NCBI GenBank assembly: GCA_003388555.1
Contig: QQVD01000001.1
Coordinates: forward strand, 23,501-87,500
Source of the DNA: Acidobacteriota bacterium
GTDB lineage: Bacteria > Acidobacteriota > Thermoanaerobaculia > Multivoradales > Multivoraceae
Direction: 5' to 3'
Length of the DNA: 64,000 nt
In this document: piece after piece, positions 1-8,424 of the stretch
Layout: every line of letters starts with the position of its first letter
Numbering within the stretch: the first letter of the stretch is position 1
Made by a program: the position numbers and the translations under genes
Notes under the pieces: model-generated
What the model saw: the letters and a program-made list of their open reading frames with translations, nothing else
Databases searched by the model: none
What the model was told of the DNA's origin: nothing

Positions 1-1
1 C

Positions 2-43
2 GAGGAGCGGTCCGGGAGGCAGACGTCGTTCCTGCGCGACTGA
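2..43 (+). CDS. possible 3' end of an upstream gene
   Basis: Reading from base 2, an open frame gives 13 residues ending in SFLRD and stops with TGA at 41-43. lolA often follows ftsK, so this could be the tail of ftsK, but the fragment is too short to recognise. Treat it as a partial CDS of unknown identity. Confidence 0.3.
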   Translation, partial: EERSGRQTSFLRD

Positions 44-157
44 TCGACAGCGGTCCGCGGTGCCCGCGTCCTCCGGAGCGGTCGCCGGGGATCGGGGCGT
101 TCGGGCCCAGGAGGTCTCGAAGCCGGTGCACTGATTTCTTCTGCGAGGAGTCCCGAC

Positions 158-1027
158 ATGATCGACCTGCAGCCCGAACCGAACGCGACGGCGTTCGGAT
201 CCCGAACCGCGCCGGCTCGGCGCGGCGCCCCGGCGGATGGAGCCTCGCGAAGGACAGGCTCCGCCGACACCTCGTCGCTGGTGTCGCTGGTGTCGCTGGT
301 CGTCTCATTGGCGGCGGCGCTGGCGCTCGCCGTGCCGATCTCATCGGGCGCGATGATGCCGGCTCCGGTGGCTGGCGAGGAGCTGGTCGACCCCCTGGCG
401 CCGGAGCTCTCGCAGCGCGATCGTCTCGGCGCCCTGATCGCACAGGTGAAGGCCGCTCAGGCGGGGATCGAGACGATGACCGCCGACTTCGAGCGCCATC
501 AGGAGAGTCAGCTGCTGCTGGAGCCCGAGACCTCGCGTGGCCGCTTCAGCTACCAGGCGCCCGACCGCGTGCGCTGGGAGTATCGGCAGCCCCATCCGAT
601 CGACACCCTGATCGAGGGCGAGACGATGGTGACCTACTACGCCGACCTCGAGAAGGCGGAGCGCTACGAGATCGGCGAGTACTCAGAGCGTGTCTTCGAG
701 TACCTGGGAGCGCGCGGCTCGCTCGAGACGCTGATGAAGTACTTCGAGCTCACCGCGGACTTCCCCGATTCCGAGGCCGAGGCGTACCACCTGACCCTGC
801 TGCCGCGCTACAAGCGGGTGAGCAAGCGGCTCGACTCGATGGAGCTGTGGATCGACGGCCGCCGCTTCCTGCCCGTCCGGCTGCGCTACGTGCTGCCCAA
901 TGGCGACGTCACCGAGTTCTCCTTCGAGGATCTCGAGACCAACACCGTGCTCCCTGAGGGAGCCTTCCAACTCGAGATCCCCGAGGGAACGGAGATCCGC
1001 ACCGTCGACCTGAAGGGCCGCAGCTGA
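158..1027 (+). CDS. lolA: LolA-like outer-membrane lipoprotein carrier protein
   Basis: Periplasmic chaperone that would take lipoproteins from the LolCDE complex across the periplasm to the outer membrane. The 289-aa protein has a polar N-terminal extension of about 40 residues, a hydrophobic export segment (about residues 41-67) and a LolA/LolB-type half-barrel domain from about residue 90. The family-like stretches GRFSYQAPDRVRWEY and LWIDGRRFLPVRLRY are present. The start is supported by GAGGAG at 145-150, 7 nt before the ATG. The long region before the signal core is unusual, and in-frame GTG codons at 281 and 290 exist but lack a Shine-Dalgarno. The gene lies just upstream of tgt-yajC-secDF, so export functions are grouped here. 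Confidence 0.85.
   Translation: MIDLQPEPNATAFGSRTAPARRGAPADGASRRTGSADTSSLVSLVSLVVSLAAALALAVPISSGAMMPAPVAGEELVDPLAPELSQRDRLGALIAQVKAAQAGIETMTADFERHQESQLLLEPETSRGRFSYQAPDRVRWEYRQPHPIDTLIEGETMVTYYADLEKAERYEIGEYSERVFEYLGARGSLETLMKYFELTADFPDSEAEAYHLTLLPRYKRVSKRLDSMELWIDGRRFLPVRLRYVLPNGDVTEFSFEDLETNTVLPEGAFQLEIPEGTEIRTVDLKGRS
274..300 (+). repeat. three tandem 9-bp units in the lolA signal region
   Basis: GTCGCTGGT is repeated perfectly three times in a row inside the hydrophobic signal segment of lolA (Ser-Leu-Val units). The unit is a multiple of three, so changes in copy number would stay in frame and alter only the length of the export segment. Confidence 0.9.
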
Positions 1028-1100
1028 GAGGGGTGGCGTCGGCGTGCCCGCGCCACGCGGCGGTCGACGTGCAGCCGCGAGCGGTGAGATGGAGGCGGCG

Positions 1101-2249
1101 ATGAGTGGCCTGCGCTTCTCGGTCTCCTCGACAGAGGGTACGGCGCGCCGAGGAGTGCTGGTCACGCCTCACGGCGAGGTGCAGACGCCCGCCTTCATGC
1201 CGGTCGGCACCCTCGGGGCGGTCAAGGGCCTGGGGCCCGAAGCGCTCGAGGAGTGTGGCGCGCAGGTCATGCTCGCCAACCTCTACCACCTGACGCTCAG
1301 ACCGGGGATCGAGCGCATCGCCGAGCTCGGGGGGATCCACGCCTGGACCGGTTGGCGAGGTCCGATCCTCACCGACAGCGGTGGCTTCCAGGTCTTCTCG
1401 CTCGGCGACCTGCGCCAGATCGACGAGCAGGGGGTGCGGTTCCGCAGCGTGCACGACGGCAGCCGGCTGCGCTTCACCCCCGAGTCGGTGGTGGCGTCGC
1501 AGGCCTTCTTGGGGGTCGACGTGGCGATGGTCCTGGACGAGTGTCCGCCATGGCCGATCGGCGAGGCCGAGGCGGAGTCGGCGCAGCAGCGGACCCATCG
1601 CTGGGCGGTGCGGTCGCTGGAGGAGCGGAGTCGCCACGACGACTGGCCGGGCGCCCTCTTCGCCATCGTCCAGGGCAGCTTCTACCCCGAGCTGCGGGCT
1701 CGCGCGGCGAGTGAGCTGGCGGCGTTGCCCTTCGACGGCTTCGCGATCGGCGGCGTCTCGGTGGGCGAGGAGAAGTCGCTGGGTCGCGCCGTCGTGTCGC
1801 AGATCGCTCCGGGCCTGCCGGCCGACCGTCCGCGCTACCTCATGGGGGTCGGAACGCCGGCCGACATCGCCTTCGCCGTGCGGCACGGTGTCGACCTCTT
1901 CGACTGCGTGCTGCCCTCGCGCAACGCGCGCCACGGCACTCTGTTCACCAGCGGCGGGACGCTGCGGATCAAGAACGCCCGCTTTGCCACCGACCCGAGA
2001 CCGGTCGATCCGGAGTGCTCGTGCGTGTGCTGCCGGCGGGTGAGCCGGGCGTTCCTGCACCACCTCTTCCGCAGCGGCGAGATCACCGCCAAGGTCCTGG
2101 CGACGGCCCACAACGTCCGCTTCTTTCTTGACTTTGTAGGGCAACTTCGCGAAGCTCTCGCGTCCGGCTGTCTTGCGGCCACGGTGGACGACTGGATCGC
2201 CCTCTACGACGACGAGAGCCCGACCTCCTCGTCGAGCGAAAGCTGTTGA
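1101..2249 (+). CDS. tgt: queuine tRNA-ribosyltransferase
   Basis: Tgt exchanges guanine 34 for preQ1 in the anticodon of Asp, Asn, His and Tyr tRNAs during queuosine synthesis. The 382-aa protein has the family TIM-barrel signatures. These include TDSGGFQVFSLG with the base-binding Asp at residue 92, LFDCVLPSRNARHG with the nucleophilic Asp at about residue 268, and a zinc site with Cys306, Cys308, Cys311 and a downstream His. The ATG at 1101 is preferred because GGAGG lies 5 nt upstream (1091-1095) and because MSGLRFSV fits the usual N-terminus; an in-frame ATG at 1089 has no such site. Its place ahead of yajC-secD-secF is a widely conserved gene order. Confidence 0.96.
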   Translation: MSGLRFSVSSTEGTARRGVLVTPHGEVQTPAFMPVGTLGAVKGLGPEALEECGAQVMLANLYHLTLRPGIERIAELGGIHAWTGWRGPILTDSGGFQVFSLGDLRQIDEQGVRFRSVHDGSRLRFTPESVVASQAFLGVDVAMVLDECPPWPIGEAEAESAQQRTHRWAVRSLEERSRHDDWPGALFAIVQGSFYPELRARAASELAALPFDGFAIGGVSVGEEKSLGRAVVSQIAPGLPADRPRYLMGVGTPADIAFAVRHGVDLFDCVLPSRNARHGTLFTSGGTLRIKNARFATDPRPVDPECSCVCCRRVSRAFLHHLFRSGEITAKVLATAHNVRFFLDFVGQLREALASGCLAATVDDWIALYDDESPTSSSSESC

Positions 2250-2408
2250 CGAGCTCGCCGCCGACTCCGCCGGTCACTGCGCATGAGGCCGCGCCGGACG
2301 GCTCCCTGACGCCCCGCGTCGCGGCCCGGGCAGCAGTTGCGCGCCGATCAGGCGGTGCGCCGGATCAGAGCTGCAGGTAACGAAGAGACCACGAAGCGAG
2401 GCCACGCG

Positions 2409-2741
2409 ATGCACGCACTGCGACTCACCGACGCCGCCGCCGGCGTTCTCGCGCAGGCGGCGGCGCCGCCGCCCGCCTGGGTGCAGTTCGCTCCCCTCGT
2501 CTTCATCCTGCTGATCTTCTACTTCATCGCCATCCGCCCGGCGCGCAAGAAGCAGCTCGAGCTGCAGAAGACGATCGAGGGGCTGCAGAAGGGCGACAAG
2601 GTGATCACCACCGGCGGGCTCTACGCCGAGGTGGTGAGCAGTGACAAGGTCAGCGTGGTGGTCAAGATCTCGGACGGAGTCAAGGTTCGCGTCGCCAAGT
2701 CGGCGATCGCCGGGCTCCAGAACCAGGAAAGTGGAGCGTAA
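2409..2741 (+). CDS. yajC: preprotein translocase subunit YajC
   Basis: Small inner-membrane partner of SecDF in Sec-dependent export. The 110-aa protein has one transmembrane helix at about residues 24-45 followed by the conserved cytoplasmic part (IRPARKKQ, KGDKVITTGGLYAEV). The start at 2409 has GAGG about 7 nt upstream; an in-frame ATG at 2337 adds 24 residues that do not look like YajC. It ends 4 nt before secD. Confidence 0.95.
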   Translation: MHALRLTDAAAGVLAQAAAPPPAWVQFAPLVFILLIFYFIAIRPARKKQLELQKTIEGLQKGDKVITTGGLYAEVVSSDKVSVVVKISDGVKVRVAKSAIAGLQNQESGA

Positions 2742-2745
2742 GCCG

Positions 2746-4326
2746 ATGAACCAGAGTCTGCTCTGGCGCGGAGTCCTCATCCTCGCTGTACTCCTCGTCA
2801 TGGCCTACACCGCCTATCCGCCCCAGGAGACGATCAACCTCGGCCTGGATCTGCGGGGCGGCATCCATCTGGTGCTCCAGGTCGAGACCGAGGACGCGCT
2901 CAAGGCCGAGACCGACAAGGACATCGACCGACTGCTCCAGGAGCTCGAGTCCGAAGGAGTCCAGGGGGCGCGGGCCGAGGCCACCGACAGCGGCAGCTTC
3001 GTGCTGCGCGGAGTCGGCGACGACGACGAGCGGGCGCTCGACCGGGTGTCCGACGACTTCCTGCCCGGTTGGTCGCGCAGCCGCTCGGGCGACGAGGTGC
3101 GGTTCTCCCGTCGGCCCGAGGAGACCAACTCGATCGAGGATCAGGCGGTCCGCCAGGCGGTGCAGACCATCCGCAACCGCATCGACGCCTTCGGCGTGGC
3201 CGAGCCGGTGATCCAGCGTCAGGGCAACAAGGACCGCATCGTCGTGCAGCTGCCCGGGGTCGACGACCCGGAGCGGGTCAAGGAGCTGATCAAGAACACC
3301 GCCTTCCTCGAGTTCCGCCTCGTCGCCGAGCCGCCAGGAGTCCAGGGTGGAGGCGTCTCCCCGAGCCGTGAAGGTCTGCTGTCGAACTTCGGCGGCTCGC
3401 TCCCCACCTCGGTCGAGCTGTTCACCGAGGACGAACGCGACGACGACGGCCAGCTGCTGTCGCAGACCTTCTACGCCCTGGAGTCGCGCCGGGTGATCAC
3501 CGGGCGCGACCTCAAGGACGCCCGCCCCAGCCTCGGCCAGTTCAACGAGCCGGTGGTGAGCTTCTCGCTCACCGCCGACGGCGCCAAGACCTTCGGCGAC
3601 GTCACCGGTCAGAACATCGGCCGCTTCCTCGCCATCGTGCTCGACGGCAAGGTGCAGTCGGCGCCGCGGATCAACGGCCGCATCACCGACTCGGGAGTCA
3701 TCGAGGGCGGCTTCACCCAGCAGCAGGTGGAAGACCTTTCGACCGTGTTGCGCAGCGGTGCGCTGCCGGCGTCGATCAACTATCTCGAGGAGCGCACGGT
3801 CGGACCGTCACTGGGCCAGGAGTCGGTGGAACAGGGAGTCAGGGCGCTCGCCGTCGGCGGCATCCTCGTGGTGCTGGTGATGCTGGTCTTCTACCGCGGC
3901 TCGGGCATCAACGCGGTGATCGCGCTGGTGCTCAACATCGTGCTGGTCTTCGGTGCCCTGGCCGCGCTCGACGCGACGCTCACCCTGCCTGGCATCGCCG
4001 GCATCATCCTGACGGTGGGTATGGCGGTCGACGCCAACGTGCTCGTCTTCGAGCGCATCAAGGAGGAGCTGCGGGCCGGACGGGCGGTGAAGACCGCGGT
4101 GGCGGCCGGCTTCGGCAAGGCGCTCTCCTCGGTGCTCGACGCCAACATCACGACTCTGATCGCCGCGATGTTCCTGTTCAACTTCGGAACCGGACCGATC
4201 CGTGGCTTCGCCGTAACCCTCTCGGTCGGCATCCTCGCCTCGGTGTTCACCGCGATCTTCAACAGCCGCTGGCTGTTCGATCTCTTCCTCTCGCGCCCCG
4301 GACGGGTGGAGAAGCTGTCGATCTGA
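2746..4326 (+). CDS. secD: protein translocase subunit SecD
   Basis: SecD works with SecF in the inner membrane, using the proton gradient to pull exported proteins through SecYEG. The 526-aa protein has a first membrane helix, the periplasmic P1 region with LGLDLRGGIHLVLQVE and IRNRIDAFGVAEPVIQ, and a five-helix C-terminal RND-type membrane domain containing GMAVDANVLVFERIKEELR. GGAG at 2733-2736 lies 9 nt before the ATG at 2746, and the short spacing after yajC points to one transcript. An in-frame start upstream at 2641 would read through yajC and is not credible. Confidence 0.96.
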   Translation: MNQSLLWRGVLILAVLLVMAYTAYPPQETINLGLDLRGGIHLVLQVETEDALKAETDKDIDRLLQELESEGVQGARAEATDSGSFVLRGVGDDDERALDRVSDDFLPGWSRSRSGDEVRFSRRPEETNSIEDQAVRQAVQTIRNRIDAFGVAEPVIQRQGNKDRIVVQLPGVDDPERVKELIKNTAFLEFRLVAEPPGVQGGGVSPSREGLLSNFGGSLPTSVELFTEDERDDDGQLLSQTFYALESRRVITGRDLKDARPSLGQFNEPVVSFSLTADGAKTFGDVTGQNIGRFLAIVLDGKVQSAPRINGRITDSGVIEGGFTQQQVEDLSTVLRSGALPASINYLEERTVGPSLGQESVEQGVRALAVGGILVVLVMLVFYRGSGINAVIALVLNIVLVFGALAALDATLTLPGIAGIILTVGMAVDANVLVFERIKEELRAGRAVKTAVAAGFGKALSSVLDANITTLIAAMFLFNFGTGPIRGFAVTLSVGILASVFTAIFNSRWLFDLFLSRPGRVEKLSI

Positions 4327-4431
4327 CCGCGCCCCGCGGGCTCGACCCCCGGAGCCGCCCAGCCCCACCTCACCGACTCGTCGATCCTTCTTGCAGGTGC
4401 CCCGCCGGCATCGGATGCGGAGTAGCAGGCC

Positions 4432-5610
4432 ATGGACATCTTTCGCGACTCGAACTTCAACTTCATGGGATGGGCCAAGGTGGGCCTGGTCATCTCGGTG
4501 ATCGCCTTCGTGGCCTCGATCGTGGCGTTGTTCGGTCTGGGCAAGCTCAACATCGGAATCGACTTCGCCGGCGGTACCGAGCTGGTCCTGCGCTTCGACG
4601 AGCTGCCGAGCCTCGAGGACGTCCGCTCGCTCGCCGCCGAGGTGAGCGGTGGCGAGCCCCTGGTGCAGCGTTTCGGGGCCGAGGAGGACCGTGAGATCCT
4701 GGTCAAGACGCCGCTCGTGGAGGGCAGCGAGGAAGGCCTGCGCGAGCGCCTCACCGCGCGCCTGGACGAGCGCTTCAACAGCGATCTGGCGGGGCGCTTC
4801 GACCTCAACCAGCGCGGCAGCGCGGCCCTGGCAAGCCTTCTCCTGGAGGCCGACCCCGACGGTCGCGGCGCGCTCGACGAGGAGATCTCCGACGAGGAGA
4901 GGCGGGTCGCGATGGCGGCCTACTACGAGCAGGTGGCCGAGGCGGTGGTCGCCGAGCGGCAGAGAGACGGCCTGCTGGAGAGCTGGAGCGAGCTCGACGC
5001 CGTCGAGGAGGTGACGCCGGCGGTGCGCCAGCTGCTCGAGAGTGAGACCGCTCTCGGCTCGTACGCGGTCTTGCGCACCGACAACGTCGGGCCCCAGATC
5101 GGCGCCGAGCTGCGGGCCAAGGGTCTCGCCGCGGTGTTCTTCTCGATGATCGGCATGCTGGTCTACATCTGGTTCCGGTTCGAGCTGCGCTTCGGCATCG
5201 GCGCTCTCGCCGCCACGGTGCACGACGTCGCCATCGCGCTCGGCGCCTACGCCCTGGCCGGGTACGAGTTCAACCTCACCACGGTCGCCGCCTTCCTCAC
5301 CGTCGTCGGCTACTCGGTGAACGACACCGTCGTCGTCTTCGACCGGGTGCGTGAGAACCTCCAGCAGTCGCGTGGCGGCGATCTGAAGGAGCTGATGAAC
5401 CGCAGCCTCAACCAGACGCTGTCGCGCACCATCCTGACCTCCGGCACCACCCTGTTGACGGTCACCGCGCTGTTCGTGCTCGGCGGCGAGGTGATCCGCG
5501 GCTTCTCCTACGTGCTGATGGTCGGCATCATCGTCGGCACCTACTCGTCGATCTTCGTCGCCGCGCCGATCGTGCTGATCTGGGACCGTTACTTCCCGCG
5601 CAAGGTCTGA
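4432..5610 (+). CDS. secF: protein translocase subunit SecF with an enlarged periplasmic loop
   Basis: SecF is the second half of the SecDF motor. The 392-aa protein has the SecF signatures: IGIDFAGGTELVLRF after helix 1, and TTVAAFLTVVGYSVNDTVVVFDRVREN in the membrane domain. It is longer than the usual 300-320 residues. The extra length lies in the first periplasmic loop, about residues 85-200, which is acidic and probably helical. It is separated from secD by 105 bp of C-rich DNA, but the tgt-yajC-secD-secF order suggests a shared operon. GGAG at 4419-4422 serves the ATG. Confidence 0.95.
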   Translation: MDIFRDSNFNFMGWAKVGLVISVIAFVASIVALFGLGKLNIGIDFAGGTELVLRFDELPSLEDVRSLAAEVSGGEPLVQRFGAEEDREILVKTPLVEGSEEGLRERLTARLDERFNSDLAGRFDLNQRGSAALASLLLEADPDGRGALDEEISDEERRVAMAAYYEQVAEAVVAERQRDGLLESWSELDAVEEVTPAVRQLLESETALGSYAVLRTDNVGPQIGAELRAKGLAAVFFSMIGMLVYIWFRFELRFGIGALAATVHDVAIALGAYALAGYEFNLTTVAAFLTVVGYSVNDTVVVFDRVRENLQQSRGGDLKELMNRSLNQTLSRTILTSGTTLLTVTALFVLGGEVIRGFSYVLMVGIIVGTYSSIFVAAPIVLIWDRYFPRKV

Positions 5611-5770
5611 GGCCTCGCTCCGGGCCGGCGCCCCCGGCTGGTCTCGAGCTGGCGCTGGCGGCAGAGACGACGCCGAAGGCACCGCACTGCACGAGCGCCT
5701 CGCCGGACGGCGCTCGATCGCTTCTCGAAGCTCTGACCCAAAGCCGCGCACGGTGTTCGCGCCGACTCGG

Positions 5771-5799
5771 TTCCGCTCTCGCGGCGGGCCGAGTACAAT
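5771..5799 (+). promoter_or_regulatory. weak candidate promoter for the (p)ppGpp synthetase gene
   Basis: The 210-bp gap after secF contains TACAAT at 5794-5799, five of six matches to the sigma-70 -10 box. The hexamer 17 bp upstream (TTCCGC, 5771-5776) is a poor -35. Position fits a promoter for the downstream gene, but support rests on the -10 alone. Confidence 0.35.
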
Positions 5800-5850
5800 G
5801 CTCGTTTCCTCTTGCCTTGATTGAGGTTACGAGCATCCGCGAGCGCCTCC

Positions 5851-8082
5851 GTGAACGCCAAGACGACCAGTCGAAGCGGCGAACCGCCCGCCCTTCCGCC
5901 AGACATCTCCACCCTCGATGAAGTGGTGCGTCGACTCGAGTACCACGGTCGCGAGGTCGACGGGCCGTGGCTGGGAGAGATCTACGGGTATGCCCGTGAG
6001 CAGCACGGGACGCAGACCAGGCGCTCGGGCGAGCCCTACATCACCCACCCGCTCGCGGTCGCCTACCTGCTGGCGGACCTCAAGTTCGACCAGACCTGCG
6101 TTGCGGTGGCACTGCTGCACGACGTGCTCGAGGACACCGGGGTGTCGAAACAGGGGCTGGCCGATCGCTTCGGCACCGAGATCGCCGAGCTCGTCGACGG
6201 GGTGTCGAAGATCGGCCGTCACGAGTACGTGCGCCGGGACGACGCCCAGGCCGAGACCTTCCGCAAGCTGATCCTGGCCTCGGCCCGCGACCTGCGCGTG
6301 ATCATGGTCAAGCTGGTCGATCGCTGGCACAACATGCTGACGCTCTCGGCGATGCGCAAGGAGTCGCAGCGACGGATCTCGCGCGAGACGCTGGAGATCT
6401 ACTCGCCGATCGCCCACCGCCTCGGCATCTCGCGGGTCAAGAGAGAGCTCGAGGATCTCGCGTTCTACCACCTCTACCCGCACCAGTTCGACGAGCTGCA
6501 GGCCAAGGTGAGCGAGAAGATCGAGGCCGGCAAGCAGGCTCGCGACGTCATCTCGGTGGAGCTCGGCAAGGCGCTCGAGGGAGCCGACCTCGACGGCGAG
6601 ATCTCCCACCGCATCAAGGGCTACTACTCGATCTACCAGAAGCTGCGTCGCCAGGGCGTCGACATCTCCGAGCTCTACGACTACCTGGCCTTCCGGATCA
6701 TCGTGCCCGAGGTGCGTGACTGCTACGCGGTGCTGGGTGCGGTGCATCAGAGCTGGAGGCCGATCCCGGGCAAGTTCAAGGACTACATCGCAGTCCCCAA
6801 GCCGAACCTCTACCAGTCTCTGCACACCACGGTGGTCGGCGAGCACGGCGAGCCGTTCGAGGTGCAGATCCGCACCCGCGAGATGGACGCGGTGGCGGAG
6901 GAGGGGATCGCCGCCCACTGGCGCTACAAGGAGGGACGGCTGGAGGCCACCTCGACCGACGCCGGGATCGTCTGGCTGCGCCAGCTGCTCGAGTGGCAGC
7001 AGGACGTCTCCGATCCTCGTGCCTTCCTGCAGACGCTGAAGATCGACCTCTATCCCGAGGAGGTGTACGTCTTCACCCCGAAGGGCGAGATCCTGTCGTT
7101 CCCGCGAGGCGCCACCCCTCTCGACTTCGCCTACCGGGTGCACACCGAGCTCGGCCACCACTGCTCGGGGGCACGGGTCAGCGGCCGCCTGGTGCCGCTG
7201 CGCACGCCGCTGCAGAGCGGCGACATCGTCGAGATCCTCACCAACCCGAATCGTCGCCCGTCCCGCGACTGGCTGAAGATCGTCGCCACCCCTCGCGCCA
7301 AGAGCAAGATCCGCCACTGGCTGAACACCCAGCAGAAGGAGCGCGCGATCGAGATCGGGCGCACCCTGATCGAGAAGGAGCTGCGGCGCTACAAGCAGAG
7401 CCTGCGGCGGGTGTCGGAGACTCCCGAGTTCGGCCAGCTGCTCGAGTCGGAGGGGCTCGATGGCGAGGACGAGCTGCTGGCGAGGGTCGGTTTCGGCAAG
7501 CTCGGCGTGCAGCACGTCGCTCAACGTCTTCTCACCGAGCAGCAGCTCGAGCGCGAAAGCCGGCCCAGCCGCATCCGCAAGGTCGTCGACCGGCTGCTGC
7601 CGGGCAACGACGACTCTGTGGTGGTGCGTGGCCAGGGCGACCTGCTGGCCTACCTCGCCAAGTGCTGCAGCCCGCTGCCGGGCGACGAGATCATCGGCTA
7701 CGTGACCCGGGGCCGGGGCGTCTCGGTGCACGCCGCCGAGTGCCCGAACGTGCGCAACCTCCTCTACCACCCGGAGCGCGAGATCGAGGTCGCGTGGGCG
7801 CGCAAGGACGAAGGCATGTACGAGATCGGCCTGATCATCGAGTGCGCGGACACCCCCGGCATGCTGGCGCGACTGACCGAGGCGATCTCGAAGAACGAAG
7901 GCAATATCCGCCAGTTCGAGGCGACCACTTCCGAGACCGGCCGGGCGGAGATCGCGATGCGGGTCGAGGTGCACAACCGCCGCCACCTGGAGCGGGTGCA
8001 GCGCAGCCTCGCGGGCCTGCGCGGCGTGCACGACGTCCGACGCCGGATGGAAGGTGGCGGTGAGAGGGAGCACGCCTCGTGA
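5851..8082 (+). CDS. rel: bifunctional (p)ppGpp synthetase/hydrolase (Rel/SpoT type)
   Basis: Makes and degrades the stringent-response alarmone (p)ppGpp. Domain order is complete. The HD hydrolase has its metal ligands in YITHPLAV, LHDVLEDT (His90-Asp91) and KLVDRWHN. The synthetase has RIKGYYSIYQKL, the PKPNLYQSLHTT loop and EVQIRT. A TGS domain follows from about residue 400 (YVFTPKGEILSFPRGATPLDFAYRVH), then a zinc-finger-like KCCSPLPGDEI segment and a C-terminal ACT domain. Both catalytic halves look intact, so it is probably bifunctional. Two starts are possible: TTG at 5821 or GTG at 5851. Neither has a good ribosome site, and the later one is chosen because MNAKTTS looks more natural. 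Confidence 0.94.
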   Translation: MNAKTTSRSGEPPALPPDISTLDEVVRRLEYHGREVDGPWLGEIYGYAREQHGTQTRRSGEPYITHPLAVAYLLADLKFDQTCVAVALLHDVLEDTGVSKQGLADRFGTEIAELVDGVSKIGRHEYVRRDDAQAETFRKLILASARDLRVIMVKLVDRWHNMLTLSAMRKESQRRISRETLEIYSPIAHRLGISRVKRELEDLAFYHLYPHQFDELQAKVSEKIEAGKQARDVISVELGKALEGADLDGEISHRIKGYYSIYQKLRRQGVDISELYDYLAFRIIVPEVRDCYAVLGAVHQSWRPIPGKFKDYIAVPKPNLYQSLHTTVVGEHGEPFEVQIRTREMDAVAEEGIAAHWRYKEGRLEATSTDAGIVWLRQLLEWQQDVSDPRAFLQTLKIDLYPEEVYVFTPKGEILSFPRGATPLDFAYRVHTELGHHCSGARVSGRLVPLRTPLQSGDIVEILTNPNRRPSRDWLKIVATPRAKSKIRHWLNTQQKERAIEIGRTLIEKELRRYKQSLRRVSETPEFGQLLESEGLDGEDELLARVGFGKLGVQHVAQRLLTEQQLERESRPSRIRKVVDRLLPGNDDSVVVRGQGDLLAYLAKCCSPLPGDEIIGYVTRGRGVSVHAAECPNVRNLLYHPEREIEVAWARKDEGMYEIGLIIECADTPGMLARLTEAISKNEGNIRQFEATTSETGRAEIAMRVEVHNRRHLERVQRSLAGLRGVHDVRRRMEGGGEREHAS

Positions 8083-8312
8083 GCGGGATCTGGGGCCCTT
8101 CGAGGCTCGGCAGCGGAGGCTCGCCATCCGGCTCCTCGGCAGCGGTGACGGAGGCGAGCGTCGCCGGTCGGATCGCGGCCTGGCGCCAGGCGGTGCCGGG
8201 TCGACTCCCAGCCGGCGTTGGAGGGTGGCTCGCAGACAGCTCCCGGCGGGTGCTGGGGTATCCGGCCGCCGCGCCCGCCCTCGTCGGCAGAACTCCTTTG
8301 CTATCAGTGACT

Positions 8313-8326
8313 ACGAAATCATTCGT
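8313..8326. promoter_or_regulatory. inverted repeat just upstream of the pilM -35 box
   Basis: ACGAA-ATCA-TTCGT is a perfect 5-bp inverted repeat with a 4-bp spacer, ending 3 bp before the TTGACA hexamer. Position and symmetry fit a binding site for a dimeric regulator of the pilus operon; no regulator can be named. Confidence 0.45.
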
Positions 8327-8329
8327 GTC

Positions 8330-8359
8330 TTGACATAAGCTCAGAGCGATTGCTAGCCT
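8330..8359 (+). promoter_or_regulatory. sigma-70-type promoter of the pilMNOPQ operon
   Basis: A consensus -35 TTGACA (8330-8335) is followed after 18 bp by TAGCCT (8354-8359). The predicted transcript would start near 8366, leaving a leader of about 60 nt before the pilM GTG. The region is AT-rich compared with its surroundings. Confidence 0.7.
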
Positions 8360-8424
8360 GACTCAGCTTCCAGCCCAAGCTCGGATTTCGCGTGTGACCA
8401 TGGACCGTCCAGGAGCATCTTGAC

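Larger units (their letters stand above)
8083..8424 (+). other. 342-bp intergenic region upstream of pilM
   Basis: No gene is recognised here. A GTG that overlaps the rel stop opens an 84-codon frame (8079-8333) rich in Gly, Ala and Ser, with no ribosome site and no recognisable domain. It ends inside the -35 box of the pilM promoter, so I do not call it a gene. The last 120 bp are visibly AT-richer and hold the promoter and inverted repeat listed next. Confidence 0.6.

Noticed and set aside
2124..2165. TTGACT/TTGTAG-like promoter inside tgt
   Set aside because: Lies within conserved coding sequence, and no matching -10 at 16-18 bp was found.
6781..6850. Gly-to-Leu change in the PKPNxYQS loop of the (p)ppGpp synthetase
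   Set aside because: This position varies naturally (G, M or L) in Rel/SpoT enzymes, and the catalytic residues around it are intact.
3808..8127. Long minus-strand frames (647 and 766 codons) opposite secDF and rel
   Set aside because: Mirror images of strong codon bias in real genes on the plus strand; compositions are typical shadow frames.
8079..8333. 84-codon frame overlapping the rel stop
   Set aside because: No ribosome site, low-complexity composition, and its stop lies inside the pilM -35 box.
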